From positions 1 to 14,084 of the forward strand of contig CAJXTH010000005.1 of the NCBI GenBank assembly GCA_913060955.1: a stretch of 14,084 nucleotides of DNA. Direction: 5' to 3'. Shown here in pieces: positions 6,489 through 13,856 of the stretch. The position numbers and the translations under genes were made by a program. The stretch's first letter is position 1, and each line of letters opens with the position of its first letter. Origin of the DNA: an uncultured bacterium. Its GTDB lineage: Bacteria; Patescibacteriota; Minisyncoccia; SW-4-49-11. The notes under the pieces are model-generated. The model saw only the letters and a list, made by a program, of their open reading frames with translations, made no database searches and had not been told where the DNA came from.

Positions 6489-8327
6489 CTAAACATGACG
6501 TTTCATATCGAGCACCTTCATCTGAAGTTCTCGCTTGTCTCCCCACTCGTTGACATCGAGTTGAAATACGACATCGACAACGTCATTTTCAAAGAGATCT
6601 TTGGCAAGATAGGCTAACGAAAATCCAATTCCCTTAAAGGTTACCGGAAGCCCCAGTTGTTCTTCTGACTGAAATGTAACCTGTAAGTGTGTCTTTTCTT
6701 TTCCGACAGTTCGCAGTGACTGGATAGTCATATTTTCAATCAGAAAGACTGGAGTTGGATTTCCCATCCCGTAGGGAGCCAATTTTCCAATCAGATCATA
6801 GGTTTGCCAGTCGACTTCTGAGGCTTTCATCAAAGCATCTACCCGAATTCGTGGCACTAACATATCCAAGGTAAGATCACGTTCAGCTTTTTCTTGGAGT
6901 CGTCGTTTGATCTCGGCAATATTTTCATCCCGAAAGGACATTCCTGCGGCCTGAGCATGTCCTCCTCCAGCTTCCAGAATTGGTCGCATCTCATGGATTG
7001 CTTTTGCAAGATCGAATCCTTTGATACTTCTTCCGGAAGATACATTGATATGGGGTTTCTTTTGATACAAAATTACCGGCCGGTAATATTTGTCCATTAA
7101 CCGACTTGCAACAATCCCAAGGACACCAGCTGGCCAGTTCTCATCTCCCTCAAAAATGATTCGGGTTTGTTCGAGACTTTGCGGATGGGCCAGCAACCGA
7201 TCTTCGACAGCCTGAAACACATCTTCGGTCATTTGCTTACGCTCGTCATTGAGAGCATTGAGGGTGTTTGCGAGTTCCTCGGCTTTGGCTTGAGACTTTT
7301 CTTGGAACAGTTTAATCGCGTGATTTGCGTGCGCAATTCGCCCTGCGGAGTTAATCCGTGGAGCAATCTGAAATCCGACGGAGTACACACTGATCTGTGT
7401 TTCATTCTTCCCGTCTCGGGATTCTTCCACAACTTCTGGTGTAATTCCAGCTGCCTGGATCAACGATTTGAGCCCAATGTTTTTTGTCTTTGCCAATACG
7501 TATAACCCATACTTTACGATGACCCGATTTTCCCCCACTAGTGGAACCATATCTCCGATTGTTCCAATTGCAGCAAAGTCAAGAAACCACTTTTCGAACC
7601 CTTCTGGAACGAGATGGTTGTATCCCCGGAATCGCAATTCTTTGATCAGAGCTGTGGCTGTCTTAAAGGAAAGTCCGGCTCCACATAAATCTTTGAACGG
7701 ATATGAATCTCCCGTTCGCTTTGGAATAATAAGAGCATAGGCCGGAGGCATCTCAGGAGGCACAGAGTGATGATCAATGACAATCACATCAATTCCCTGA
7801 TCTTGCAAGGCTTTGATCTGAAGTTTTGAGGTGACTCCACAATCAATAGTTATTACCAGTCCTGGATTTGATTTCAACACATACTGAATAGACTCATCGT
7901 TGAGGCCATACCCTTCTTTGGATCGATCGGGGATAAAGACGTCCAGCTCTTCTTCGGGGACATCATTTACTGATCCCACAATTCCGGCTGTAGCGGTAGC
8001 ATTGAGGGTTTGATGAACCTTGGTAATTGCCTGATACATGATGGTAGATCCACTTACTCCGTCGGCATCATAATCCCCAAAGATCAAGATCTTTTCTTTT
8101 CCCGAGACTGCCTTGAAGATTCTTTCCACTGCCTTTCGCATATCCTTGATTAGGAAAGGGTCTAGGAGATCTGCATAATCTGGATTGAGAAAATTATCAA
8201 TCTCATTACGATCGGTCATTCCCCGATCCGTTAGCAGCTGAACGATAACTTCGGGTAGTTCCGGGAAGTTAAGGAGTTCTGTTGATTCAATTTTCGGGGC
8301 AATATCCCAGCGTTTTTCTCCCTGCAT
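6489..8327 (-). CDS. recJ: Single-strand DNA exonuclease RecJ
   Basis: A 5'-3' exonuclease specific for single-stranded DNA, used in recombinational and mismatch repair. The 612 residues are slightly longer than many bacterial RecJ proteins (about 550-600). The DHH domain shows DYDADG at 85-90, IDCG at 161-164, and DHH at 185-187. The hinge region has RINSAGRIAHA at 324-334, and the DHHA1 domain has SSGRS (430-434) and GGGHAQAAG (454-462). These supply the metal-binding residues. A C-terminal OB-like domain follows (about 480-612). The extra length seems to lie in two small insertions, about residues 108-125 and 300-312. The gene starts three bases after the stop of the receiver gene, ATG at 8327 without a Shine-Dalgarno sequence, so it is the last gene of the HIT-ftsK-eno unit. 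Confidence 0.97.
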   Translation of the reverse strand: MQGEKRWDIAPKIESTELLNFPELPEVIVQLLTDRGMTDRNEIDNFLNPDYADLLDPFLIKDMRKAVERIFKAVSGKEKILIFGDYDADGVSGSTIMYQAITKVHQTLNATATAGIVGSVNDVPEEELDVFIPDRSKEGYGLNDESIQYVLKSNPGLVITIDCGVTSKLQIKALQDQGIDVIVIDHHSVPPEMPPAYALIIPKRTGDSYPFKDLCGAGLSFKTATALIKELRFRGYNHLVPEGFEKWFLDFAAIGTIGDMVPLVGENRVIVKYGLYVLAKTKNIGLKSLIQAAGITPEVVEESRDGKNETQISVYSVGFQIAPRINSAGRIAHANHAIKLFQEKSQAKAEELANTLNALNDERKQMTEDVFQAVEDRLLAHPQSLEQTRIIFEGDENWPAGVLGIVASRLMDKYYRPVILYQKKPHINVSSGRSIKGFDLAKAIHEMRPILEAGGGHAQAAGMSFRDENIAEIKRRLQEKAERDLTLDMLVPRIRVDALMKASEVDWQTYDLIGKLAPYGMGNPTPVFLIENMTIQSLRTVGKEKTHLQVTFQSEEQLGLPVTFKGIGFSLAYLAKDLFENDVVDVVFQLDVNEWGDKRELQMKVLDMKRHV

Positions 8328-8330
8328 AGT

Positions 8331-8921
8331 TTATGATTGGTTACATCGATCGCAATCGAGTTTGATTGAAAAGGTATAGTGATTGGCATCAGTATTGGCC
8401 AAAGTCAGTGTTACTGGAAGTTGTTGTTCTGGATCGCAGTGCTTGCAATCAAGGCCAAAGAAGGACTGTAAAAATGACTGATAATCAGGCCCATCCGGAG
8501 CAATTCGTAACTTATACTGATCTCTCTTTGCCAACAACTCAGAACGCATGATATTTACCACGTCATTTGGAGTGGTTTCTCCTCGAATAATAAACTGCCG
8601 AACACCGAGCTCATCTGCTCGTTCTTTATCTCCTTGTCGGCCTAAGTGAGAAGAAATCATCACTGGAGTTTTCGATAAGGCAACGTCCTCTTTCATGGAC
8701 TCAATTAACTTAAATCCATCCATCCGAGGCATAACAATTCCGGTAAATACCAGGTTGATTTTATTTCCATGCAACTTATCAAGTGCGTCCAGTCCATCAA
8801 CAGCCGTAATCACATCAAACTCATCCTCCATCTCAAGTCGCTCAGAGTACATGTTCCGAGTGAGTTCATCATCGTCTACTACCAGGATTGTATAGGTTTG
8901 TTTTTGTGTTTGTTCGGCCAT
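8331..8921 (-). CDS. Degenerate response-regulator receiver with four-cysteine tail
   Basis: A 196-residue protein. Residues about 10-130 have the CheY-like receiver fold: ILVVDDDE with acidic residues at 16-18, VMPRMDGF at 63-70, and S90-S91. At the position of the phosphorylated aspartate there is glycine, G61 (reading VFTGIVMP). Its spacing of 44 residues from D17 equals that of D13-D57 in CheY. The conserved lysine (CheY K109) is replaced by R113. Phosphorylation in the usual way is therefore unlikely. Residues about 140-196 are not a known DNA-binding output domain; they hold two CxxC pairs (C159/C162 and C190/C193) that could bind zinc. It sits 18 bases after enolase and three before recJ with no histidine kinase gene beside it. 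I infer a phosphorylation-independent adaptor; the true partner is unknown. Confidence 0.88.
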   Translation of the reverse strand: MAEQTQKQTYTILVVDDDELTRNMYSERLEMEDEFDVITAVDGLDALDKLHGNKINLVFTGIVMPRMDGFKLIESMKEDVALSKTPVMISSHLGRQGDKERADELGVRQFIIRGETTPNDVVNIMRSELLAKRDQYKLRIAPDGPDYQSFLQSFFGLDCKHCDPEQQLPVTLTLANTDANHYTFSIKLDCDRCNQS

Positions 8922-8939
8922 AAGGTTTTGATTAATGAA

Positions 8940-10190
8940 TTATTGTTCTAATTCTCGCTCGATTTCTATCAATCGATTGTACTTAGAAATTCGCTCAGCA
9001 CGAGAAAGTGCACCTGATTTAATGTACTCACAGGCAGTTGCAACCCCCAGGTCGGCAATAAAGGTATCGCTCGTATCTCCACTTCGGTGAGAAATCATAG
9101 TAGTCATACCATTTTTGTGACTCATGGCGATTGCTTGCATAGTCTCAGTGAGAGATCCAATTTGGTTTGGTTTGATCAAGGCCGCGTTACACAATGCTTG
9201 GTCAATCGCGGTTTGGATACGTTCTACATTGGTAACCAACAAATCGTCTCCCACTACACGGACGGCGGGGGCAAGAACCTTCATAAACTGAGCCCACGAG
9301 TCAAAATCATCTTCTGCAAAGGGATCTTCGATAGAAACAATAGCGTACTCAGATATCCATTGTTGATAGAGCTGAATCATGTCTTCTGTGGAAAGAGTCT
9401 CTCCTCCCATGGTGTATACGCCATCCCCATAAAATTCAGTAGCAGCAACGTCTAGCGCCAGAAAAACATTTTCTCCTAAGGTATATCCAGCTGACTCGAT
9501 TGCTTTTTTGAGGACAACCAGTGCTTCTCCATTCTCCGGAAGTTTTGGAGCGAATCCTCCTTCATCTCCTACAGAAGTTGTGTATCCTTCCGCAGCCAGA
9601 ATCTTTTTCAGAGAATGATAAATTTCTGAACCTGCTCGGACAACTTCTGCCACACTATCAGCTTGAGGCTGAAGCATAAACTCTTGAACATCGAGACCAG
9701 AGTCAGCATGAGCCCCTCCGTTCAATACATTGAAACTTGGCATAGGGAGCCGGAGAGAAACCTCTTCATGAGATTGATAGAGCTCATTGAGATATTGGTA
9801 CAATGGTTTTTCTTCTGAGACTGCTGCTGCTCGAGCTACAGCCAGGGAAACTGCCAAGATAGCATTTGCCCCAAAGTTTGCTTTGTTCGAAGTCCCGTCC
9901 GCTGTAAGCATAGTTTGATCAATTGCAGATTGATCAGAAGCTTCACTTCCGAGTAGCGCTTCTCGAATGGGACCATTAATATTTGCTACTGCTTGCTGAA
10001 CTCCTTTCCCATGGTAGCGAGTTTCGTCTGCATCTCGGAGTTCAAGTGCTTCATGAACCCCGGTGGAAGCTCCCGAAGGAACATAGGCTTTTCCAACGGA
10101 TCCATCATCTAATACAACTTGAGCAGCTGGAGTTGGGTTTCCCCGAGAATCCAGTACTTCATATCCTTGGACATCGACAATCGTAGCCAT
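8940..10190 (-). CDS. eno: Enolase (phosphopyruvate hydratase)
   Basis: Converts 2-phosphoglycerate to phosphoenolpyruvate in glycolysis. The 416 residues are close to the bacterial norm of 420-430. Visible active-site parts are the N-terminal DSRGNPT (14-20) and the mobile loop PSGASTG (38-44). Catalytic E210 lies in GDEGGFAPK, the magnesium ligands are D247, E288 and D315, and catalytic K340 lies in LIKPNQIGSLTET. The signature SHRSGDTSDTFIADL spans 367-381. Two small departures from the common bacterial sequence are SHRSGD for SHRSGE and KPNQIG for KVNQIG; neither touches a catalytic residue. It begins four bases after the stop of the RodZ-like gene, with no Shine-Dalgarno sequence, so it is inside the operon. 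Confidence 0.98.
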   Translation of the reverse strand: MATIVDVQGYEVLDSRGNPTPAAQVVLDDGSVGKAYVPSGASTGVHEALELRDADETRYHGKGVQQAVANINGPIREALLGSEASDQSAIDQTMLTADGTSNKANFGANAILAVSLAVARAAAVSEEKPLYQYLNELYQSHEEVSLRLPMPSFNVLNGGAHADSGLDVQEFMLQPQADSVAEVVRAGSEIYHSLKKILAAEGYTTSVGDEGGFAPKLPENGEALVVLKKAIESAGYTLGENVFLALDVAATEFYGDGVYTMGGETLSTEDMIQLYQQWISEYAIVSIEDPFAEDDFDSWAQFMKVLAPAVRVVGDDLLVTNVERIQTAIDQALCNAALIKPNQIGSLTETMQAIAMSHKNGMTTMISHRSGDTSDTFIADLGVATACEYIKSGALSRAERISKYNRLIEIERELEQ

Positions 10191-10194
10191 AGTG

Positions 10195-10848
10195 TTACTT
10201 TAGATAAACTGTTTTCTGTATGGTCTGTGTTTTGGTGTTGCCTTTTTCTACCCGAAATTCGAGTGGATTGGGACCTGGATTGAGGTTCAAGGTCACGCGA
10301 AACCGGCCATCTGATTCAAGTGTAACGCTCTCACCATTCAAAGTCAACTGAGCTCCTTGATCAATTTCCCCGGAAAGCTCATAGCGGGAAGTCTCTACGT
10401 ATTCAAAAGAATCAGGAGAATCCAACCGAACTCCAGGATCTCGAGCAAAGGCGTACACCTGGGAGCTAATGTATCCGGCAACAATCAGTACGCTTATCAT
10501 CGCAAGCCCCCATTTGAGCGTACGGTCAGTGACAGACACCTTGTTGATACGATTCCCCACTGACGACCGCTTGGGAGACTGAAATGTGGCTCGATGCTCT
10601 TGTTCATACAGGCTAATCACCGGATAATATTTCAAATCCAAAACATAGCACATCCGTTTCAATGCATCACGCACTTCCGTGTGAGACGGAAGCTTTCGCC
10701 ACTGTTCTTCCTCTAACGCTTGAACAATACATTCCCGAACAGAAACCTTGGCCGCAAGCTCTTCTCGAGACCAACCATGCTTCATTCGGTACTTTTTCAG
10801 TACAAACGAAAGTCTCACCTTAGATGTCTTCTTCTGTGTCGTCGACAT
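10195..10848 (-). CDS. RodZ-like HTH membrane protein with Ig-like domain
   Basis: With the start at 10848 this has 217 residues. Residues about 13-80 are a Xre/RodZ-type helix-turn-helix (LKKYRMKHGWSREELAAKV), 113-131 a single membrane helix, and 138-217 a beta-rich outer domain. That domain reads DSP...LSGEIDQGAQLTLNGE...DGRFRVTLNLNPGPNPLEF, a pattern like glucodextranase domain B and other Ig-like modules. RodZ links the MreB cytoskeleton to the envelope and sets cell shape; whether this protein does so here is inferred. ATGs at 10899, 10860 and 10854 are also in frame but overlap ftsK more deeply, and a GTG at 10818 lies just after the ftsK stop (10820). 10848 overlaps ftsK by 29 bases and keeps the whole HTH. 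Confidence 0.85.
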   Translation of the reverse strand: MSTTQKKTSKVRLSFVLKKYRMKHGWSREELAAKVSVRECIVQALEEEQWRKLPSHTEVRDALKRMCYVLDLKYYPVISLYEQEHRATFQSPKRSSVGNRINKVSVTDRTLKWGLAMISVLIVAGYISSQVYAFARDPGVRLDSPDSFEYVETSRYELSGEIDQGAQLTLNGESVTLESDGRFRVTLNLNPGPNPLEFRVEKGNTKTQTIQKTVYLK

Positions 10849-13042
10849 GTCCATCACCATAAACTTCTCGGGGTTTTGATCCTTCAGCTGGACCAACAAC
10901 TCCGGCCATTTCTAATTCGTCCAAGATTCTCCCCGCTCGCGAAAATCCAATTCGGAGCCGTCGCTGAAGGAGTGAAGCTGATCCCTTTCCGGAGGCCAGC
11001 ACAATTTCTTTGGCTGCATCAAACAACTCATCTCGAGCATCAGGATCATCCATACCTCCTCCCGAACCAAATCCAGCAGGCGTAGAAGAAGCTGTAATTT
11101 CCTCCTGATATTCATTTTCACCTTGATTTTTGAGCCACTCTACAACTGCCTTCACTTCCTGCTCCGGAACAAATGGTCCCTGGACACGTTGTGCCTTGGC
11201 AAGATCCCCTCCAATAAACAACATATCTCCTCTTCCGAGCAACTTCTCAGCCCCCATGGTATCCAAAACCGTTCGAGAGTCAATCTGCGATGCTACCTGG
11301 AAACTAATTCGGGACGGAAGGTTTGCTTTAATCAGTCCCGTAATAACATCCGTAGACGGCCGCTGAGTTGCTAAAATGAGGTGAATCCCGACAGCTCGAG
11401 CCATCTGCGCAATCCGAACGATCGCTGCTTCGACCTCTTTTTTGTGAGTAGTCATCAGGTCTGCCAACTCATCGATTACGACCACAATGAACGGCATTGA
11501 TTCGTATTCGTACTCTTCACCCTCAGATAATTCTGCGGTTTCTTTGGCTACTTTTTCGTTATAGGTAAAGATATTTCGAGAACCAGCGTTAGCTAATACC
11601 TCGTACCGGCGTTCCATTTCGGTCACACACCAATTCAGAGCATTCATAGCTTTATCTGGATTCACAATTGCCGGCGTCAACAAATGCGGAATTCCATTAT
11701 ACGTCGAGAGTTCAACTCGCTTTGGATCGACAAACAACAGCTTCAACCGTGACGGAGGGTTTTTATAGAGCATAGAAAGGATCATGGCGTTAAGTCCCAT
11801 AGACTTTCCGGCTCCGGTTGCTCCCGCAATCAGCAGGTGAGGCATTTTTTCCAATGGAAAGCTAATTACTTTGTTCATAACGTCGCGCCCAAGAGCAAGC
11901 GGCAAGTGTGCTTCACTTTGGGTGTATTCCCGAGACTCGAGAATATCTCGAATTCGGACTGTTGCTCGCTTTTCATTCGGAATTTCAACTCCAACATACG
12001 ACATTCCAGGAATTGGAGCCTCAATTCGAATCGCCTGAGCAGCCAGTGCCAAGGCAAGGTCGCTCTGAAGGGCAGTGATTCGAGAAAGTTTGATACCATT
12101 CGATGGCCGAAGCATGTACCGAGTCACCGTTGGACCAACATCCACCTTTCCCATCTCTACCTCGATTCCAAAGGTCGCTAAAGTGCTCTGGATAATCTCG
12201 GCGTTCTTTTTCAGATCTCCACTTTTGGGACCATCATCTGGATTTCCCGGCTCAAGCAACTCCACTGTTGGCAAGGCGAAGTTTTCTTCTTTCATCCAGT
12301 CTGGAGTCTTTGGTTTCGCTGGTTTGTCCGCCTCCTCAGCCTGGTCTTGAGATTCATTTTGCTCAGCAGCTTCTTCTGCAGATTGTTTAAACATTCGAGA
12401 TTCCTGCTTTGGCTCATCCTCCATAAGAGCATCAACCTCTGCTCGGGTCATCGGCTGAACTGGTTTCACTGGGGAATCCCCAGTTCCCTTGGGAGCAGCT
12501 TCAAATGAGGCATCAAAAGCCTCTCGGATCGATTGCCACACCTGATCAAGATGCAGAGCTTGGTTAAGCCCAACCAACGCTGCAATCCCCATACCGGCTA
12601 CAAAAACCACTACTGCCCCAGCATATCCCAGAAGTTTTGAAAATGCATAAAAGAGGGCTTGCCCGACAAATCCACCTCCTGCTCCAGACTGAGCTCCAGC
12701 AAGTCCGGCCTCAATTGTTTGGAACTGGGTCATATGAATCAATCCCATCAAACAGAGTGAACCAGCAACCAACGCCCCAACGCGAAGATAAAGCTGACTT
12801 CGATCTTTTGGCGTTGCCAAAAACAACACCCCAAGACCAATAATCAAAAATGGCACCACATACCGAGCAATACCAAAGCTCACTCCCAGAGCAGCAGCAA
12901 TCCACTGACCAATAATCCCGGCAGAGCCAAATACGGCAAATGTAGAGACCACTCCAAGCGCAACCACAATCACTCCAACCACTGATCTTTTCACTTCTGG
13001 CTTGATCTGATTTTTCTTCTTTTTTGATTTTCGCTTTGCCAT
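10820..13042 (-). CDS. ftsK: DNA translocase FtsK/SpoIIIE
   Basis: A septum-located ATPase that pumps chromosomal DNA during division. In its 740 residues, about four membrane helices lie within 20-160. An acidic, proline-containing linker (about 180-260) is short compared with E. coli FtsK. The motor has Walker A GATGAGKS at 407-414 and Walker B FIVVVIDELADLM at 518-530. A LATQRPS motif lies at 557-563, and a C-terminal winged-helix gamma domain at about 668-727 (LLQRRLRIGFSRAGRILDELE) reads the polarity sequences. All parts are intact. The lysine-rich start MAKRKSKKKK fits a cytoplasmic N-terminus. It begins four bases after the HIT gene and its 3' end overlaps the RodZ-like gene, pairing two division/shape proteins. 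Confidence 0.97.
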   Translation of the reverse strand: MAKRKSKKKKNQIKPEVKRSVVGVIVVALGVVSTFAVFGSAGIIGQWIAAALGVSFGIARYVVPFLIIGLGVLFLATPKDRSQLYLRVGALVAGSLCLMGLIHMTQFQTIEAGLAGAQSGAGGGFVGQALFYAFSKLLGYAGAVVVFVAGMGIAALVGLNQALHLDQVWQSIREAFDASFEAAPKGTGDSPVKPVQPMTRAEVDALMEDEPKQESRMFKQSAEEAAEQNESQDQAEEADKPAKPKTPDWMKEENFALPTVELLEPGNPDDGPKSGDLKKNAEIIQSTLATFGIEVEMGKVDVGPTVTRYMLRPSNGIKLSRITALQSDLALALAAQAIRIEAPIPGMSYVGVEIPNEKRATVRIRDILESREYTQSEAHLPLALGRDVMNKVISFPLEKMPHLLIAGATGAGKSMGLNAMILSMLYKNPPSRLKLLFVDPKRVELSTYNGIPHLLTPAIVNPDKAMNALNWCVTEMERRYEVLANAGSRNIFTYNEKVAKETAELSEGEEYEYESMPFIVVVIDELADLMTTHKKEVEAAIVRIAQMARAVGIHLILATQRPSTDVITGLIKANLPSRISFQVASQIDSRTVLDTMGAEKLLGRGDMLFIGGDLAKAQRVQGPFVPEQEVKAVVEWLKNQGENEYQEEITASSTPAGFGSGGGMDDPDARDELFDAAKEIVLASGKGSASLLQRRLRIGFSRAGRILDELEMAGVVGPAEGSKPREVYGDGHVDDTEEDI

Positions 13043-13046
13043 GCTC

Positions 13047-13442
13047 TTAAGAATTATTCTTCATGTTCTGATAATCGTTCACAAACTTCTCCATATCTTC
13101 TGAAGAAACCTCGACAAATCCGTCTTTTAATTGCCCTTCTGAATCGATAGGAATCAAGTGCACATGAGCATGAGGGACCTGCATTCCCTCCACAACAACA
13201 GCAATTTTTGTCTTGCCAGTAACATTCTTTAGTACGTCTGCGACCTCTCGAACATATTCCCATAACCGACTATACGTGTCGGTATCCAAATCAAACACAT
13301 AATCTTCTTCGAGATACGGCACTACCAACGTATGACCAGGTTGTCGTGGATTGATATCAAGGAAGGCAAAGAATTCTCCGGAATCATCGAGAATGTACCC
13401 AGGAATTTCTCCGGTACGGATTTTAGTAAAAATAGTAGCCAT
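13047..13442 (-). CDS. HIT-family nucleotide hydrolase/transferase
   Basis: A 131-residue histidine-triad protein. The triad motif HAHVHLIP occupies 91-98, with H93 as the probable nucleophile. The N-terminal half has the usual FAFLDINPRQPGHTLVVP segment (25-42). The family hydrolyses or transfers nucleoside phosphoramidates and dinucleoside polyphosphates; the exact substrate cannot be read from sequence. The zinc-binding CIFC start of many Hint proteins is TIFT here, so that zinc site is absent. It is the first gene of the operon with ftsK, the RodZ-like gene, eno, the receiver gene and recJ, directly behind a clear promoter. Confidence 0.94.
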   Translation of the reverse strand: MATIFTKIRTGEIPGYILDDSGEFFAFLDINPRQPGHTLVVPYLEEDYVFDLDTDTYSRLWEYVREVADVLKNVTGKTKIAVVVEGMQVPHAHVHLIPIDSEGQLKDGFVEVSSEDMEKFVNDYQNMKNNS

Positions 13443-13466
13443 GGTTGTTTGTCTTAGACTGCTTTT

Positions 13467-13494
13467 ATTCTACCAAACCCACAGCATATGACAA
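13467..13494 (-). promoter_or_regulatory. Promoter of the HIT-ftsK-eno-recJ operon
   Basis: TTGTCA (-35, 13489-13494), a 16-base spacer and TGG-TAGAAT (-10 at 13467-13472 with extended TG). Each box has one mismatch from consensus. The predicted start is about 20 bases before the HIT ATG. No other promoter of similar quality was found before recJ, so six genes may depend on it. Confidence 0.6.
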
Positions 13495-13527
13495 TGTTAG
13501 AGACAGATGTAGTAGTGATCATTCGTC

Positions 13528-13567
13528 ATTCTGAACTTTTAACGACCGTAGGTGGTTGTTTCAGAAT
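13528..13567. repeat. 40-base imperfect inverted repeat
   Basis: Outer arms of eight bases match perfectly (ATTCTGAA at 13528-13535, TTCAGAAT at 13560-13567). Inner arms AACGACC (13541-13547) and GGTGGTT (13551-13557) pair at six of seven positions around GTA. It starts 21 bases past the stop of the kinase-tail ORF and lies upstream of the HIT promoter. No T-run follows on the minus strand, so it is not a classic terminator. It may be a processing hairpin, a weak terminator or a binding site. Confidence 0.5.
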
Positions 13568-13588
13568 CTTTCTACACATCTCCATAGA

Positions 13589-13855
13589 TTATTCTCGTGG
13601 AAGCGCAATAGTAAAGGCACTCCCCTTTCCTATACCTTTACTCTCAACCTCGATTGTTCCTTTGTGTTTTTTGACGATTGTCTTGGCCAAATAGAGCCCT
13701 AATCCAGTTCCTACTTTGCGAGCCTCTTCGGCATTGGATCCTCGCTCATGAAGTCTAAAAATCTTTTTTTGCTCTCGAACAGGAATTCCAATCCCATCAT
13801 CTTTTCGTAAAGGATTGCCAACGCCGATAATACCAATAGATGAACCCATTTTCAT
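13589..13855 (-). CDS. Chimeric ORF: hydrogenase protease start joined to histidine-kinase tail
   Basis: The 88 residues fall into two unrelated parts. Residues 1-25 (IGIIGVGNPLRKDDGIGIP) are the opening of a HycI/HyaD-type [NiFe] hydrogenase maturation protease, with the nickel-sensing acid D19 or D20. From about residue 19 the sequence also fits the G1 box of a histidine kinase, and residues 26-88 are plainly kinase: EQKKIF, ERGSNA, the G2 box GTGLGLYLAK (49-58) and GKGSAFTIALP (76-86). The protease lacks most of its fold, and the kinase lacks its sensor, phosphorylated histidine and N box, so neither should work. DDGIGIP is natural to both families and marks the joint. The ATG at 13855 lies one base after the hydrogenase stop. 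An assembly error or a real deletion are both possible; a working fusion is unlikely. Confidence 0.8.
   Translation of the reverse strand: MKMGSSIGIIGVGNPLRKDDGIGIPVREQKKIFRLHERGSNAEEARKVGTGLGLYLAKTIVKKHKGTIEVESKGIGKGSAFTIALPRE
13781..13801 (-). other. Junction between two unrelated sequences
   Basis: The 21 bases coding DDGIGIP fit both protein families in the same frame. GC is about 32% in the 224 bases above 13860, about 37% between 13801 and 13860, and about 43% in the 210 bases below 13801, by my count. This is where a microhomology-driven join, in the cell or in the assembler, would be expected. Confidence 0.65.
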
Positions 13856-13856
13856 C

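Noticed and set aside
10849..10899. Longer start for the RodZ-like gene
   Set aside because: It would overlap ftsK by 80 bases and add residues without a recognisable role. The HTH is complete from 10848.
160..13442. Alternative genetic code (UGA as Gly, as in some candidate phyla)
   Set aside because: All recognisable proteins end at expected lengths with standard stop codons and contain no in-frame UGA.
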